Origin: JAJRVM01 sp963700515
GTDB taxonomy: Bacteria > Planctomycetota > Planctomycetia > Pirellulales > Pirellulaceae
Length of the DNA stretch: 64,000 bases
Assembly (NCBI GenBank): GCA_963700515.1
Contig: CAVOXY010000002.1
Span: 248,001 to 312,000, forward strand
Direction of reading: 5' to 3'
In this document: positions 30,329 to 38,134 of the stretch, piece by piece
How the letters are laid out: the number at the start of each line of letters is the position of its first letter
How positions within the stretch are numbered: position 1 is the stretch's first letter
Program-made: the position numbers and the translations under genes
The notes under the pieces: model-generated
Seen by the model: the letters and a program-made list of their open reading frames with translations, nothing else
Told to the model about the DNA's origin: nothing
Databases searched by the model: none

Positions 30329-31858
30329 ATGACGCAGTGGCAAATGCAGGACAATTCCGGGCGTGCGGGAGGCCTGAATTTTGATAACTACGACACAGAG
30401 GGAATGCACGACGAGCTGATCGACGAGCACGGTTTGCCGCGACCGGGCGCCGAACTGTTGGTGCAGAAAATCAGCTCGCTCGGGCCTGGCGAACTGCAAC
30501 GCCGGCAATCGGCGGCCGAGCGGCTTCTGTTTCGGATGGGGATCACGTTCAGCGTTTATGGCGACACACAGGGGACCGAGAAGATTTTCCCCTTCGATGT
30601 CGTGCCGCGGATTGTTTCCTCCGAGGAATGGGATCGGGTAGAGCGGGGTCTCAGGCAACGGATTCATTCGCTCAATCTGTTCATTGACGACATCTATCAC
30701 GACCAGAAGATTCTTCACGATGGCGTGATTCCTCCCGAGATCGTCCTGGGTGCCAAGAGCTATCGGCAGGTATGCCAGGGTCTGAAGCCTCCGAAGGGCA
30801 TCTGGTGTCACATCACGGGAACCGATCTGATTCGCGATCGGGACGGGCAGATCTATGTCCTGGAGGACAATCTACGTTGTCCGTCCGGCGTGTCGTACGT
30901 GCTGCAGAACCGACAGGTGATGAAGCGGAGTTTTCCACAGATTTTCGACGCTTCCGGCGTCCGCCCCGTGATTGATTACCCGAGCCATTTGCTCGCCACC
31001 CTGGAATATCTGGCACCGGAGCAGATCGCCTCCCCGACCGTGGTCGTGCTCACGCCGGGGATCTATAACTCGGCCTATTTCGAGCATTCCTTTCTGGCGC
31101 AGCAGATGGGGGTCGAGTTGGTCGAGGGACGCGATTTGATGGTGCACGACGGATTCGTCTGCATGAAGACGACCGCCGGTCCACAGCGTGTGGATGTGAT
31201 CTATCGCCGCATTGACGACGATTATCTCGATCCACAGGCCTTTCTAGCCGACTCGCTGCTCGGTATTCCGGGCGTGATCGACGTCTATCGAAAAGGCCGT
31301 GTGGCATTGGCCAATGCTCCGGGGACCGGTGTAGCGGACGACAAAGTCATCTATGCCTTCGTGGAGAAGATCATCCGCTACTATCTGTCCGAAGATCCGA
31401 TCATTCCCAATGTACCGACGTACGTGTGTGTGGATGACGATCAGCGTCGATACGTGCTGGAACATCTGGACCAGTTGGTCGTCAAAGCCGCGAACGAATC
31501 GGGAGGCTATGGCATGTTGATCGGTCCGCATGCCACGCCGGAAGAACGCGAGAAGTTTGCCGGTTTGATCCAGGCGAATCCGCGCAACTACATCGCCCAA
31601 CCGACCCTGACCTTGTCCCGAGTCCCCACCATCATCGACGATCACTTCGAAGGGCGGCACGTCGATCTGCGACCCTATATCCTTTATGGACAGCGCATCC
31701 ACGTCATGCCGGGCGGTTTGACTCGAGTTGCCTTGCGGAAAGGTTCGCTGGTAGTCAATTCATCCCAAGGTGGTGGCAGCAAGGACACCTGGGTGATCAC
31801 TGCGCCAGCCCAGCCATCGCCACCTGCCGCTCCGTCTGGCGACGACTTGCCACGATAA
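30329..31858 (+). CDS. Circularly permuted ATP-grasp type 2 protein
   Basis: About 509 residues; a GTG at 30302 would add nine residues and cannot be excluded. Hallmarks of the circularly permuted ATP-grasp family (former DUF404/407): NLFIDDIYHDQKILHDGVIP, DLIRDRDGQIYVLEDNLRCP, SGVSYVLQNRQVMKRSFPQI, QLVVKAANESGGYGMLIGP, RPYILYGQRIHVMPGGLTRV. The family is predicted to form amide or peptide bonds using ATP; a substrate has not been settled. It sits 13 bp before an alpha-E gene, its usual partner, so the two are almost surely one operon. A third frequent partner, a transglutaminase-like protease, is not present here. Confidence 0.93.
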   Translation: MTQWQMQDNSGRAGGLNFDNYDTEGMHDELIDEHGLPRPGAELLVQKISSLGPGELQRRQSAAERLLFRMGITFSVYGDTQGTEKIFPFDVVPRIVSSEEWDRVERGLRQRIHSLNLFIDDIYHDQKILHDGVIPPEIVLGAKSYRQVCQGLKPPKGIWCHITGTDLIRDRDGQIYVLEDNLRCPSGVSYVLQNRQVMKRSFPQIFDASGVRPVIDYPSHLLATLEYLAPEQIASPTVVVLTPGIYNSAYFEHSFLAQQMGVELVEGRDLMVHDGFVCMKTTAGPQRVDVIYRRIDDDYLDPQAFLADSLLGIPGVIDVYRKGRVALANAPGTGVADDKVIYAFVEKIIRYYLSEDPIIPNVPTYVCVDDDQRRYVLEHLDQLVVKAANESGGYGMLIGPHATPEEREKFAGLIQANPRNYIAQPTLTLSRVPTIIDDHFEGRHVDLRPYILYGQRIHVMPGGLTRVALRKGSLVVNSSQGGGSKDTWVITAPAQPSPPAAPSGDDLPR

Positions 31859-31871
31859 GGGGACCATCTTC

Positions 31872-32849
31872 ATGCTGAGCCGAGTTGCCGATTCCATTCA
31901 CTGGATGTGCCGCTACGTCGAGCGGGCCGAGAATCTGGCTCGGTTTGCCGATGTGACGTTCAATCTGTTGCTCGATATGCCCACCATCAAGGGAGAGCAG
32001 TGGCTTCCGCTGGTCAACACCACCGGAGATAACGAGTACTACGCGCAGCACTACGACGAAGCGACACAGGAAAACGTGATGCGTTTTCTCTGCTTCGACG
32101 ATGCCTATCCGAACTCGATCATCTCCTGCGTACGAGCCGCGCGGGAAAACGCGCGCACCATCCGCGAGACCATCTCCTCGGAAATGTGGGAGCAGTTGAA
32201 CAACTTCTATCACATGGTTACCGGAGCGGCCAAGTCGCGGGAAGTCGTGCGCATGCCGCAGGAATTTTTTCAGGATGTGAAGTGGGCCAGCCACCTCTTC
32301 AACGGGATTACTGACGGCACCATGTCGCACAGTGAAGGGTGGCAGTTCGCGCGACTGGGACGTAAGCTCGAACGAGCCGACAAGACTTCGCGGTTGCTCG
32401 ATGTGAAGTACTTCTTTTTGCTACCCAATCTGCGGGACGTTGGTACGCCGACCGACGATCTACAGTGGTCCGCCGTCCTGCGTTCGGTCAGCGGATTCGA
32501 GATGTTCCGCAAAAAGCATGGACAGATCACGCCGGAGCGAGTGGTCGGATTTCTGGTCCTCGATCGCCACTTCCCGCGGGCCATTATGCATTGTATCGAC
32601 GCGGCAAATGAAGGTCTCCACGCCATCTCTGGCTCGCCGGAAGGGACGTTTTGGAATCCCGCGGAAAAGCAATTGGGGCAACTGCGTAGCGAGTTGGCGT
32701 ATCTGAATGTCAGCGAGATCATTGCGATCGGACTGCACGAGTATCTCGACTCGCTCCAGATCAAAATCAATCTCGTTGGCGAGACCATCCGCGATACCTT
32801 CTTCGCTTCGTCCGGCAACGGCACACGTCGTGTGGCGGTCGTGGGGTGA
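31872..32849 (+). CDS. Alpha-E domain-containing protein
   Basis: 325 residues, almost entirely helical. The start MLSRVADSIHWMCRYVERAE is the diagnostic opening of the alpha-E (former DUF403) family, with SCVRAARENARTIRETIS and HCIDAANEGLHAISGSPEG further on. GGGGA lies upstream of the ATG. It follows the ATP-grasp gene by 13 bp, the standard arrangement in the predicted peptide-ligase system. No catalytic residues are known; a structural or binding role for the ATP-grasp partner is assumed in the literature on genomic context. Confidence 0.93.
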   Translation: MLSRVADSIHWMCRYVERAENLARFADVTFNLLLDMPTIKGEQWLPLVNTTGDNEYYAQHYDEATQENVMRFLCFDDAYPNSIISCVRAARENARTIRETISSEMWEQLNNFYHMVTGAAKSREVVRMPQEFFQDVKWASHLFNGITDGTMSHSEGWQFARLGRKLERADKTSRLLDVKYFFLLPNLRDVGTPTDDLQWSAVLRSVSGFEMFRKKHGQITPERVVGFLVLDRHFPRAIMHCIDAANEGLHAISGSPEGTFWNPAEKQLGQLRSELAYLNVSEIIAIGLHEYLDSLQIKINLVGETIRDTFFASSGNGTRRVAVVG

Positions 32850-32908
32850 AGTGGGCCGAGAAAGCAGCATGCCAAGTGAAGCGAAATGCGAGCCGTCACT
32901 GCGTGCCA

Positions 32909-34099
32909 CTACCGTATCCGATACAAATGAACGGCATACGGCTCAAAGGAGTCTTCGAAGCGATTGTTGGTGATGGGAATGGATCGGTCTTCACCCAGCA
33001 ACTCGACAGCAGCCAGCGGACTGCGGGCCGAGTAGCTCGACCGTCATCTTCGCGGCCTGATTGCGCATGGCGACCGCAAACAGATAGAGGGCCTCATCGT
33101 AGCGCTTGCAGATGACTGCCACCGGTACCTGGGGATCGGAACTCGTGACCCTCACGGCGTCATCAATCGTCGGGCTGTTGAGCACCGGCGCGAGCTCGTG
33201 TATCTGCCGATTGATCGCCGTGACGGCCGGCAACAGTTCGGGGTCGTCCAGCAGCGACGCTTCTTTGAAGGTCGGTTCGAACTGGTGCACGAAGTAGATG
33301 AGACCGCGCGAGCCGTGGATCAGCGACATCCAGACCTCGGCACGGATCTGTTGTGGCAGTCGGTTTGACCCGCGTGTTGCTGATGCGGCTGCACTCAATG
33401 CAGTTCCAGACGATCTTCTTATCGTCCTTGACCAGCGGCGGAGGCGTTCGACGCCCTTGGGGACGAATTCCAGCTTGCCGGCGACGTCTTCGTTCTCGTG
33501 GACCGCTGGATAGATGTCAAACGAGACGATGTCGCAGCCCTTGATGTACTCGGCGGTAGTCTTCGGGATGATTGCGTCGGACTCCGCGACCGATGTATTG
33601 GTCGAAAGCGACTCCCTGGCCGAGATTCAGCATCACCGGCCGTGAGGGATCGCGTCTGCTGGATCTGCTGATAGTCCGCGACGATCTTGCTGGGCAGAAT
33701 CGGCGGACCATAGCCGTTGCCGTCGCGGCGGGGCTGGGCATTGTCCGGCTCGTCGCCATGCATCCAGCCGACAATTACGTCGGCATTGCTGAGCTGTCAA
33801 GCCCGACTTGGTTCTGGTCGCAGATGACCGGCATGCCCGACTGCTTTCAGCTCGGCCAGTTGCTCCTCGGTCGGGCCTTGCCACAGTCCGACGTAGAGAT
33901 TGATACCCGCCTCGCGAAAACGCTTGGCATTTCGTGGAGCCTGGAGCCAGACGGCGATCGGGAAAAAACTCGGATCGCGCGACAGACCGTTATCCCATTG
34001 CTGGTAAGCAGACGGTCCGGCGTCCTTCGTCTCGGTCGCGACTTGGCCAGGGAGTATGACCGCGGCAAACAACCAACTCGCTGCAACGAAGGTAGACAT
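32909..34099 (-). pseudogene. Broken secreted glycosidase-like protein (TIM-barrel type), at least four frameshifts
   Basis: Pieces in different frames line up as one exported protein. The start at 34099 gives a signal peptide (TFVAASWLFAAVILPGQVAT). Then FFPIAVWLQAPRNAKRFREA, GINLYVGLWQGPTEEQL, WMHGDEPDNAQP, PSRPVMLNLGQGVAFDQY, EYIKGCDIVSFDIYPAV, EVWMSLIHGSRGLIYFVHQF and KRYDEALYLFAVAMRN follow. I traced the C-terminus by hand to AVELLGEDRSIPITNNRFED ending LYRIR and TAG at 32909. The layout resembles beta-galactosidase-like (GH42/DUF4091-type) planctomycete proteins, but the family is not certain. With four or more breaks in 1.2 kb, decay is more likely here than scattered error. Convergent with the alpha-E gene. 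Confidence 0.6.
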
Positions 34100-34137
34100 G
34101 TGGGGGGCCCTCTCTTGTGAGTACTTACATTACCGCA

Positions 34138-34169
34138 GCCTAACGTAGAACGGAATTCAGTCCGTTTGA
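34138..34169 (+). repeat. Family C palindromic repeat, third copy
   Basis: Shares AACGTAGAACGGA and CAGTCCGTTTG with the copies at 205 and 265; the palindrome centre is AATTC instead of ACTTC, one mismatch in the stem. Confidence 0.7.
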
Positions 34170-34320
34170 ACAGCTCCCATCGCTCCCCACTTCCCCGACG
34201 CGGAACGAAAGTCCGTCCCAAATCATACGCTCACCGTGCGCAGGCTATCGAATGCAAGGAATCTTGACGGTCGTACTCATTGTAGCGACCTGGCGTGCGG
34301 AACTGTAATATGGCGAGTCC

Positions 34321-34536
34321 ATGTGGAAGAACTGCGAGGGATTTATTGTTGGCCGTACCGACTGGGAGTACGTCACCAACACGTTCATCTTTCCGGCGAA
34401 TGTCGGCTATCGATTTATCGCTGCGGAAAACGGCGCCATGAACGGGCAACTCTCCGGTATTGGAGCTGATGCAACTCAGCGGTGCATTGTCGTCGACCAG
34501 ATCCAGCCCATGAGTCTAGCTCAGTTTTTGTCATGA
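34321..34536 (+). pseudogene. Remnant of a right-handed beta-helix / pectate-lyase-like secreted protein
   Basis: 71 codons whose translation looks like an internal slice of a larger protein: CEGFIVGRTDWEYVTNTFIF, PANVGYRFIAAENGAMNGQL, GIGADATQRCIVVDQIQPM. This pattern is familiar from planctomycete beta-helix proteins of several hundred residues. No ribosome-binding site, signal peptide or further matching sequence is seen on either side in any frame. Probably a leftover of a deleted gene. Confidence 0.45.
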
Positions 34537-34657
34537 GACCTGTTGCCGATCGATGGCTCCAAATTGCCGACTCCGACCACGACCTTATAGCCAGAAAGGC
34601 CTGCGATGCAAACCGCTTACCCCCCTCTGGTTGTGGGGGCAATTACTTTCTCAGCCC

Positions 34658-34673
34658 ACGGTCTGGCGACCGT
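34658..34673. other. Hairpin (family D), perfect 6-bp stem
   Basis: ACGGTC-TGGC-GACCGT followed by AGCCAC. The same stem with loop GGGA occurs at 36964-36979, also followed by AGCCACG. Confidence 0.6.
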
Positions 34674-34865
34674 AGCCACTCGGAATCTGCTATGATCTTA
34701 ATCGCTATGGCCTTGACGTACGGCCAGCATCGGCCGAGCCAGGCGGGGTGAGCGATTCGTGGTCATGGGCCAACGTATGCCGAGCAGAGTGAGCGTCAGG
34801 CCGCGAGCAATGAATTATTACTTTTCCGGCAACCAGTGCATTTCGGACAACGAGGGGATTCTGCC

Positions 34866-35457
34866 ATGACGATCGTGATCCAGATCAACCGTTTCCAAGT
34901 GGCAAGCGCAGTGTTTGCGTTCTTTACCATCCTGGCGTCTTCGGCCACCGGTGCCGACTGGCCTCAATGGCGGGGGCCACAGCGTGATGGCGTTTCGCAA
35001 GAGACCGGTCTCCTCCGGCAGTGGCCCGACGGCGGCCCGGAGCTGATGTGGCAAATCGACAATCTCGGCTATGGCTACGGCGCACCTTCGCTGGCCGATG
35101 GACGACTGTACGTCACGGCCAACGAAGGGTTGGAGAAGGAGTTTGTTAAAGCGTTGGATGCCAACGACGGCCAAGAAACTCTGGTCGACCCGCATTGGCC
35201 AGGTTGGCAATCCGAAGCAGCGTCCCAACTTTCCCGCCGCACGTTCCACACCGACGGTCGACGGCGATGCCATCTTTGCGTTGGGATCCGACGGTGACCT
35301 CGCCTGTCTCGAGGCCGCCACGGGGAACATCCGCTGGTCGAAAAGCCTGCGCAACGACTTTGGAGGCGAGCCGGGGGCTTGGGCCTATCCTGTGGTGGCC
35401 AACGGCCGACTCTACATTCGCGACCGAGATTCGCTCTGGTGCTACAGCGTCAAGTGA
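34866..35457 (+). CDS. PQQ-like beta-propeller protein, internally shortened and frameshifted
   Basis: ATG at 34866 follows GAGGGG. Signal peptide (VASAVFAFFTILASSATGAD), then WPQWRGPQRDGVSQETGLLR, the usual opening of planctomycete BamB/PQQ-like propellers, and GYGYGAPSLADGRLYVTANE. The frame changes near 35180, continuing in NPKQRPNFPAARSTPTVDGD and GDLACLEAATGNIRWSKSLR. Then NDFGGEPGAWAY runs straight into PVVANGRLYIRDRDSLWCYS, which is normally the last blade. The product is ~195 residues against the usual ~400, so several blades are missing in frame. A functional propeller is unlikely. Confidence 0.65.
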
Positions 35458-35484
35458 CTCGCGGTGGCCACGAAGTTGTTGGTG

Positions 35485-35502
35485 GCGGGTCTCACGACCC
35501 GC
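35485..35502. terminator. Possible terminator hairpin after the PQQ gene
   Basis: GCGGGTC-TCAC-GACCCGC, a perfect 7-bp stem 27 nt after the stop at 35457. There is no T tract, so intrinsic termination is uncertain; it may equally be another dispersed palindrome. Confidence 0.35.
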
Positions 35503-35592
35503 TCGCCAGCGGGCTTGCAGTGCGCGAAAACGAGCAACATGGGCGGACACAACAACCAGGGATTACTCGTATCGAAAGAGGGAGAATGAGCC

Positions 35593-36893
35593 ATGAAGTC
35601 GCGACTGAGCCGCCGTGGATTTCTGACCGCCGCCACGTGCGGCGGTGCGGGCCTGCTCGTTCTCGGCAATAGCCAATCGGCATGGAGCTATCAGGCCAAT
35701 GAGAAACTCAATATTGCCGTGATCGGTGCTGGTGGACGCGGCGCGGCAAATCTGGAGGAAGTGGCACGCGAGAATGTTGTGGCGTTATGCGATGTGGACG
35801 AGCGGCGTGCCGGCCAGTCGTTCGAAAGGTATCCCCAAACCAAGAAGTATGCGGACTATCGCAGGTTGCTGGACGAGATGGACCAGCAGATTGATGCGGT
35901 GGTTGTCAGCACCGCCAATCATGTCCACGCTCCCGCCAGCGTGACAGCCATGCGGATGGGCAAGCACTGCTACTGCGAGAAGCCGCTGTCGCACTCGGTA
36001 CACGAAGCGCGGGTGGCGGCCCAAGTGGCCAGCGAGAAGAAAGTCGCCACGCAAATGGGGACTCAGATTCACGCCACGGATAACTTCCGCCGGATTGTCG
36101 AACTGATCCAGGCCGGTGCCATCGGACCAGTGCGGGAGTGCCATTGCTGGCTGCGAGGTGGAGGGAGCGGCCGGGGACCGCCCCACCGAGACGCCACCGG
36201 TACCTGCCGGCTTGGACTGGGATCTTTGGCTTGGCCCGGCGCCGCAGCGGCCTTATCATCCCTGTTACGTGCCGCATGACTGGCACTACTGGTGGGACTT
36301 TGGCGGCGGGCGCGTTTGGCAACATGGGTTGCCACTACTTCGATCTGCCGTTCTGGGCCTTGAACCTGCGCCATCCACAAACCATCGAGGCTACCGGTCC
36401 ACCACCGCACCTGGAAAGCACGCCGGCCTGGCAACACGTTCGGTACGAGTTTCCAGCGTCAGGCTCCGGTGACGGTCCACCCATCATCTTGACTTGGACA
36501 CACGGCGAAAAGGCACCTCAGATCTTTCAGGAAAACCAGGTCCCCGACTGGGCTTGGGGTGTCTTCGTGGGCACCAAGGGATTGCTCCTGGCCAGTTACG
36601 GCCAGCGGATGTTGTGGCCCGAGGCGAATTTCGCCGATTTCGAGGCTCCCGAACCGAGCATTCCGCCATCCGCTGGTCATCACCAGGAGTGGATTGCTGC
36701 CTGCAAGACGGGGAGCCAGACGAGCTGCAATTTTGACTACTCGGGTGCGATTACCGAAACGATGCTGCTGGGTAACATCGCGTATCGCACTCAGCAGAGA
36801 CTGCAGTGGGACGCCACCAATCTGACGGTGAAGAATTTTGCCCCGGCCAATGACTATCTGCAGCGCGAGTATCGACCAGGTTGGACGTTGTAG
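35593..36893 (+). CDS. Gfo/Idh/MocA family oxidoreductase, twin-arginine exported, two frameshifts
   Basis: About 430 residues over three frames. GAGGGAGAA precedes the ATG. Tat signal SRRGFLTAATCGGAG (twin Arg), then Rossmann motif IAVIGAGGRGAANLEEV, DAVVVSTANHVHAPASV and the conserved EKPLS. Breaks near 36165 and 36310: after VRECHCWLRGGG the protein continues as LDWDLWLGPAPQRPYHPCYV and then AFGNMGCHYFDLPFWALN, ending EYRPGWTL. It would be an NAD(P)-dependent sugar dehydrogenase-like enzyme in the periplasm. The MGCHYFDLPFWAL type of motif is common to planctomycete exported members. Breaks fall in G/C-rich runs and do not remove any conserved block. Confidence 0.8.
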
Positions 36894-36963
36894 TAGTCGA
36901 AGCCGTAACTGCGCTGGCCAGCACGCTGGGGCGCCAACGTGAACGTCGGATCTATCCTCCCCC

Positions 36964-36979
36964 ACGGTCGGGAGACCGT
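36964..36979. other. Hairpin (family D), perfect 6-bp stem
   Basis: ACGGTC-GGGA-GACCGT followed by AGCCACG, 70 bp after the oxidoreductase stop. It has the same stem as at 34658 with a different loop. Confidence 0.6.
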
Positions 36980-37114
36980 AGCCACGTTGAAACGTATCCC
37001 CCTTGCCAGTTGCCGGCGTGGTCGCTAGCTTCGCGGTGTGAGGAGTAAGGTCTACGGTCGTTGGCGTCGAGCGTTTGCCGTCTCCAACTCAAACGATTTG
37101 TGAGAGTTTCACCT

Positions 37115-37666
37115 ATGGCACTATCGAATTACACTGCATCGAAATACACGGCTCCTTTTGCGGCGGCCCTGATGCTGCTCAACGTTGGTTGCACTGCCGA
37201 GAAAGCCGTGCCGGAAAACAAGCCGTCGTATGCCGATCTTGTGGTCACCTACAACGCGGAAATGGAATCGCTCGATCGACTGGAACGCAAGCGAAAGGAG
37301 CTTGTCGCCGAGTACGAACAGGCACAACGTCCTAACCCTGACGACGCCGTCAAAGCGCTGACGGATGCGTTGAACGCAGCGACCACGAGCAGTGGCGAAG
37401 GTACTGCGACGGCGCCAACCGATCCGCAGGCTATTCTCGATCAGGCTGTTCAGAACGCCGAAAAGGCGAAGCAAGTTGCTTCGGACCTGTTGAGAGCGGC
37501 CACTCAGCCTGCCAGCCCGCAGGGAGAAGGTCAATCGCCAGAGCAGACGGCGGCCTCGGCGGAATTCCAGCGTCAGCTCGCCGAGCTGGATCAGCAGATT
37601 GCCAAACAGCGCGAACGGGTTGAACGCGCTCGCCAAGCGCGCGATGCCGCTGAGCAGCAGAAGTAA
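37115..37666 (+). CDS. Hypothetical lipoprotein with coiled coil
   Basis: 183 residues from the ATG at 37115 (GAGAG upstream); an earlier in-frame start at 37061 would bury the signal peptide. Lipobox LMLLNVGC with Cys at about position 24. Mature protein: helical, ESLDRLERKRKELVAEYEQA in the first half, an Ala/Thr/Pro linker, then FQRQLAELDQQIAKQRERVE to the end, typical coiled coil. No known domain. Probably anchored to a membrane facing the periplasm. Followed by a cluster of hairpins. Confidence 0.7.
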   Translation: MALSNYTASKYTAPFAAALMLLNVGCTAEKAVPENKPSYADLVVTYNAEMESLDRLERKRKELVAEYEQAQRPNPDDAVKALTDALNAATTSSGEGTATAPTDPQAILDQAVQNAEKAKQVASDLLRAATQPASPQGEGQSPEQTAASAEFQRQLAELDQQIAKQRERVERARQARDAAEQQK

Positions 37667-38134
37667 CGTCTGAGACGCGGTCACCAGCAGGTTCCACCGC
37701 GAAGTGGTGGCACAACCCAGCCCCAGGGTCGCCGCGCAAGCACGGCGCACCCTGGGGACGCGATGGAGAAGGGAGGTGGCATCCTGAAGGGATGCGACAG
37801 GACCGACTTTGCCCCGTCGTCACACGTGGTGTCACGTACATCCGCCGAATTGGATGGATCGAGTTTGACGCAGCCGTGTTTTGGAATATCGCATTTTGTC
37901 CGACCCCGTTGGGGTCGCGGGAGATATCATGTGGTCGCCCCAGGGTTGGCATCCACGGCGGTGGCCGTGGATGCCAACCCTTATAGTTGCTCGCGGAGCC
38001 CCACGGGAACTTCCGAGCGTCTGGGCTGTGGAGTTGAACCGCGTTGCGGTTCGTCAAACGGCGGCACTTCAAAAGCCGCAGGCGAGGACGCCCCGCGCAC
38101 GACTGTTCGCTTGCTCCAAGCCCCTGAAGCCGTC
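37667..38134. other. Intergenic hairpin cluster, convergent region
   Basis: No gene. Hairpins: CCACC/GGTGG at 37694-37710; CCCCAGGGT..GCCG with CGGC..ACCCTGGGG at 37721-37757; GCATCC/GGATGC at 37779-37795; CGACCCC-GTT-GGGGTCG at 37901-37917; and an 18-bp perfect stem at 37942-37981. It lies between convergent genes, so bidirectional termination is a plausible role for one or more. Confidence 0.6.
37942..37981. terminator. Perfect 18-bp inverted repeat, possible bidirectional terminator
   Basis: AGGGTTGGCATCCACGGC, loop GGTG, then the exact inverse complement GCCGTGGATGCCAACCCT. Followed by TATAG rather than a T tract. It is the strongest single hairpin in the window. Confidence 0.5.

Larger units (their letters stand above)
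34100..34865. other. Intergenic region with a gene remnant and palindromes
   Basis: About 770 bp between divergent genes. It contains a family C repeat (34138-34169), a beta-helix protein remnant (34321-34536) and a hairpin (34658-34673), each listed separately. Nothing else recognised. Confidence 0.5.
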
